From positions 1 through 7,324 of the forward strand of contig CAMDHB010000173.1 of the NCBI GenBank assembly GCA_945897655.1: a stretch of DNA of 7,324 nucleotides, in the 5' to 3' direction. The notes under the pieces were generated by a model. That model was not told where the DNA came from, made no database searches, and saw only the letters and a program-made list of their open reading frames with translations. Below, piece by piece: positions 5,221-7,324 of this stretch (positions are counted from its first letter, which is position 1; every line of letters begins with the position of its first letter). The DNA comes from Pseudorhodobacter antarcticus (GTDB lineage: Bacteria; Pseudomonadota; Alphaproteobacteria; Rhodobacterales; Rhodobacteraceae). Made by a program: the position numbers and the translations under genes.

Positions 5221-7315
5221 TCCGCAAGTCCGGCTGGGTCAAGACAATCTCGGGCGCAACTGGGCGCTCTCCGACCCATATCCGTGCCACGTGACGCACT
5301 GGAAACAGACGCACCCCGCCCGGCACCGGATGTAGGGCAAGTGCGCCAGATTGGTCCAGGAGCCTGCGGTCAATGATCAAACATCCCGCAACAGGTTCGG
5401 CCACCCCCAGCGCTGCGGGAACCACCACGATATCCGCCCGCCCACAGGCCGCGGCCACCTCGTCCAGTGCGGTCTTGCCCGCCAGAACCTCCCCCCGCAG
5501 CCCGGCTATTTCAAACGCCCGTGCACCCTTTGGCCCCGAAAACCCGGGGCGCAGCGCGGCATCCTGCGGCGCGGTCAGATCGCCATCATCCTCCAACCAC
5601 GATCGCGCCGAAAACCCCGCGCCCTTTGGTGACGACAGCGCCCGCCCCTCGGGCCCCATCAGCCCGACCAGCGTGCCATCCGAACTGATCAGCGCCACCG
5701 GTCTGTCCGCCATCAGCCACAGCGCCAGCGCCGCAGCGATCACTGCCCCCCCTGCGAACCGCGCACGGCCCGCCCAAAGCACCAGCCACAGCCCGCCCAG
5801 CGCAATCAGCGGCACAACCCACGGCCCCGGTGCCGGAATGGGCGTCACCGCCCCGTCCAACCCCGCGATCCAATGGGCCACAAACAATATCCAGCGGGCG
5901 CACAGATCCATCACCCAAAGCGCCGGATAGGCCAGCCCGAACGGCGCAAGCAGCGCCGCCACCGCGCCCGCCCCCATCAATACACTCATGAACGGCACCG
6001 TCATCACATTGGCCAACAGCCCGTAATCGGTGAACCGGTTGAATGTCGCCGCCGCAAAGGGTGCCGTCGCCAACCCTGCCAGAACCGAGGTCGCAACCAG
6101 CATCGCCGGCACCATCGCCCATCCCGGCACCCGGGCCTTCAGCCATTCCTGCATCGGGCCGAACCCCGCAATCAGCGCAATCGTGGCGGCAAAGGACAGT
6201 TGGAACCCAGGCTCCAGCAGGGTTTCCGGCTGCACCACCAACAACACCACCGCCGCCAGCGCCACCGACCGAAAGGTCAGCGCCTGCCGGTCCAGCAGCA
6301 CCGCCCCCAGCATCACCGAAACCATCAGAAAGGCCCGTGTCGTGGCCACATTCGCCCCCGACAACAGCAGGTAGAACAGCGCCACCCCAAAGGCGATCAC
6401 CGCCGCAATCTTCTTGCTGTTCACCCGCAATGCCACCACCGGCACCAGCGCAATCCCGTACCGCGTTATTGCAAAGACAAAGCCGGTCAGGAACGCCATG
6501 TTCATCCCCGAAATCGCCAGCAGATGCGCCAGCGACGAATCGCGCAGCGCCTTGACCGTGGCCGCCGAAATCTCGGACCGGTCGCCGGTCATCACGCCGC
6601 TGGCGAAGGCCCCAGAATCCCCCGGAACCGCCGTGGTGATCGCCTTGGACAGACGGCTGCGCAATCGGTTGATCACCTCTGCCCCACCCTCGGGCGGTTG
6701 CCACAGGACGACGGGCGTGTTGGTGTAGCCCACCGCCCCCAGCCCATTGAAAAACGCCATCCGGCGAAAATCAAAACCTCCCGGCTCGGATGGCCCCTCC
6801 GGGGCGGCCAGCCGCGCCGTCACCAGCACAGTTTGCCCGGGGTCATAGGGGACTAACGGCGGCGGCCCGCGCAGCGACACCCGCACGGTCGCGGGCGTTC
6901 TGTCGGCCGCCAAATCGGCCAACACCACCCGGTCCAGCGTCAACCGCAACGAATCCGATTGTGACCGGTCGATGTCGATGATCCGGCCCTGCACCGGCCC
7001 ATAATAGGGAAAGGCCAACATCGGGGCCGCCACATGATGCGCCCTGAACCCGATCGCCAGCACCCCCACCACCACACAGACGACCGCCACCACTACAGGG
7101 TGCAACACTTCCGGCCCCCGAGCCCAGACCGCCATCATGGCCACGGCCACCGCAGCAGCCCCCAGATAGAACGGCACCCCAGGCTCGAACGGCAATCCAA
7201 ACCACAGCCCAATCCCACAGGCGATGAACACCGGCACAAAGGGAAACAGAAGCCCCCGCGCCTGCGACAGCGCCACGAACGGCGCCATCGCCCAAGTCCG
7301 CACCCCAGCCGCCAC
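5177..7315 (-). CDS. comEC: ComEC/Rec2-family competence (DNA uptake) protein, start possibly outside window
   Basis: ComEC forms the inner-membrane channel through which single-stranded DNA enters during natural transformation. From the GTG at 7315 it is 712 residues. Hydrophobic helices at about 23-40, 48-64 and 73-90 precede a soluble DUF4131 region (about 95-205). The Competence domain (about 230-515) carries VMTGDRSEIS (241-250), the signature LAHLLAISGMNMAFL (262-276), TTRAFLM (325-331) and EPGFQLSFAAT (368-378), with many membrane helices through about 536. The soluble tail (540-712) resembles the remnant of the metallo-beta-lactamase-like domain of longer ComEC proteins but shows no HxHxDH motif, so it is not an active nuclease by sequence. 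The start is uncertain: GTG at 7315, ATG at 7288 (residue 10), or a codon beyond the window, because the frame stays open to the edge. The 3' end overlaps lexA by 44 bases in the opposite direction. Natural competence has been questioned in many carriers of this gene. Confidence 0.93.
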   Translation of the reverse strand: MAAGVRTWAMAPFVALSQARGLLFPFVPVFIACGIGLWFGLPFEPGVPFYLGAAAVAVAMMAVWARGPEVLHPVVVAVVCVVVGVLAIGFRAHHVAAPMLAFPYYGPVQGRIIDIDRSQSDSLRLTLDRVVLADLAADRTPATVRVSLRGPPPLVPYDPGQTVLVTARLAAPEGPSEPGGFDFRRMAFFNGLGAVGYTNTPVVLWQPPEGGAEVINRLRSRLSKAITTAVPGDSGAFASGVMTGDRSEISAATVKALRDSSLAHLLAISGMNMAFLTGFVFAITRYGIALVPVVALRVNSKKIAAVIAFGVALFYLLLSGANVATTRAFLMVSVMLGAVLLDRQALTFRSVALAAVVLLVVQPETLLEPGFQLSFAATIALIAGFGPMQEWLKARVPGWAMVPAMLVATSVLAGLATAPFAAATFNRFTDYGLLANVMTVPFMSVLMGAGAVAALLAPFGLAYPALWVMDLCARWILFVAHWIAGLDGAVTPIPAPGPWVVPLIALGGLWLVLWAGRARFAGGAVIAAALALWLMADRPVALISSDGTLVGLMGPEGRALSSPKGAGFSARSWLEDDGDLTAPQDAALRPGFSGPKGARAFEIAGLRGEVLAGKTALDEVAAACGRADIVVVPAALGVAEPVAGCLIIDRRLLDQSGALALHPVPGGVRLFPVRHVARIWVGERPVAPEIVLTQPDLRISSCGSDQPACPAP

Positions 7316-7324
7316 CTTGTCTTG

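Noticed and set aside
5586..6856. Long open frames in comEC (372 codons on the minus strand in another frame, 327 codons on the plus strand)
   Set aside because: Their composition is extremely Gly-rich or Arg/His/Gln-rich, unlike a real protein, and they lie wholly within comEC.

Overview
The window is GC-rich, densely packed bacterial DNA with strongly GC-biased third codon positions. Its gene content and the run trpC-moaC-moeA-lexA with comEC convergent to it point to an alphaproteobacterium, most likely of the Rhodobacteraceae (Rhodobacter/roseobacter group). The GAAC-N7-GAAC LexA site (the direct-repeat SOS box of this class) supports the alphaproteobacterial assignment. The family-level placement rests on my memory of this gene order and not on a search.

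Left part (1-1828): a small sugar-related unit. A 5' region with a perfect AT-rich palindrome (47-65) precedes a gene for a RbsD/FucU-type sugar mutarotase (149-589). Fifteen bases later comes a ROK-family transcriptional regulator with a winged-helix N-terminus (605-1828). The pair looks like the distal end, or a separate piece, of a sugar uptake and catabolism locus whose transporter or kinase genes would lie to the left of the window. The palindrome is a reasonable candidate operator for the ROK protein.

Junction (1829-1940): 112 bases without a gene, holding a perfect 8-bp stem hairpin (1835-1853) and a shorter 6-bp inverted repeat (1867-1885). It separates the sugar unit from the biosynthetic unit.

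Middle (1941-4416): trpC (indole-3-glycerol phosphate synthase), moaC (cyclic pyranopterin monophosphate synthase) and moeA (molybdopterin molybdenumtransferase) lie head to tail, with a 4-base ATGA overlap and then a 2-base gap. They are almost certainly co-transcribed, joining one tryptophan-pathway step to two steps of molybdenum cofactor synthesis. All key catalytic motifs are intact.

Right part (4417-7324): a 105-base gap carries a consensus -35 (TTGACA) and an alphaproteobacterial SOS box, followed by lexA with an intact Ala-Gly cleavage site and Ser/Lys dyad. lexA is therefore predicted to have its own autoregulated promoter. Convergent to it, and overlapping its last 44 bases, is comEC, the inner-membrane DNA-uptake channel. 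ComEC has the DUF4131 and Competence domains but no metallo-beta-lactamase active-site motif. Its start lies at or just beyond the right edge of the window.

I see no mobile element, CRISPR array, tRNA or rRNA, and no convincing evidence of a wholly new system. The points most worth checking are the ROK palindrome, the placement of the sugar unit directly upstream of trpC, the extragenic hairpins at that junction, and the lexA/comEC 3' overlap.
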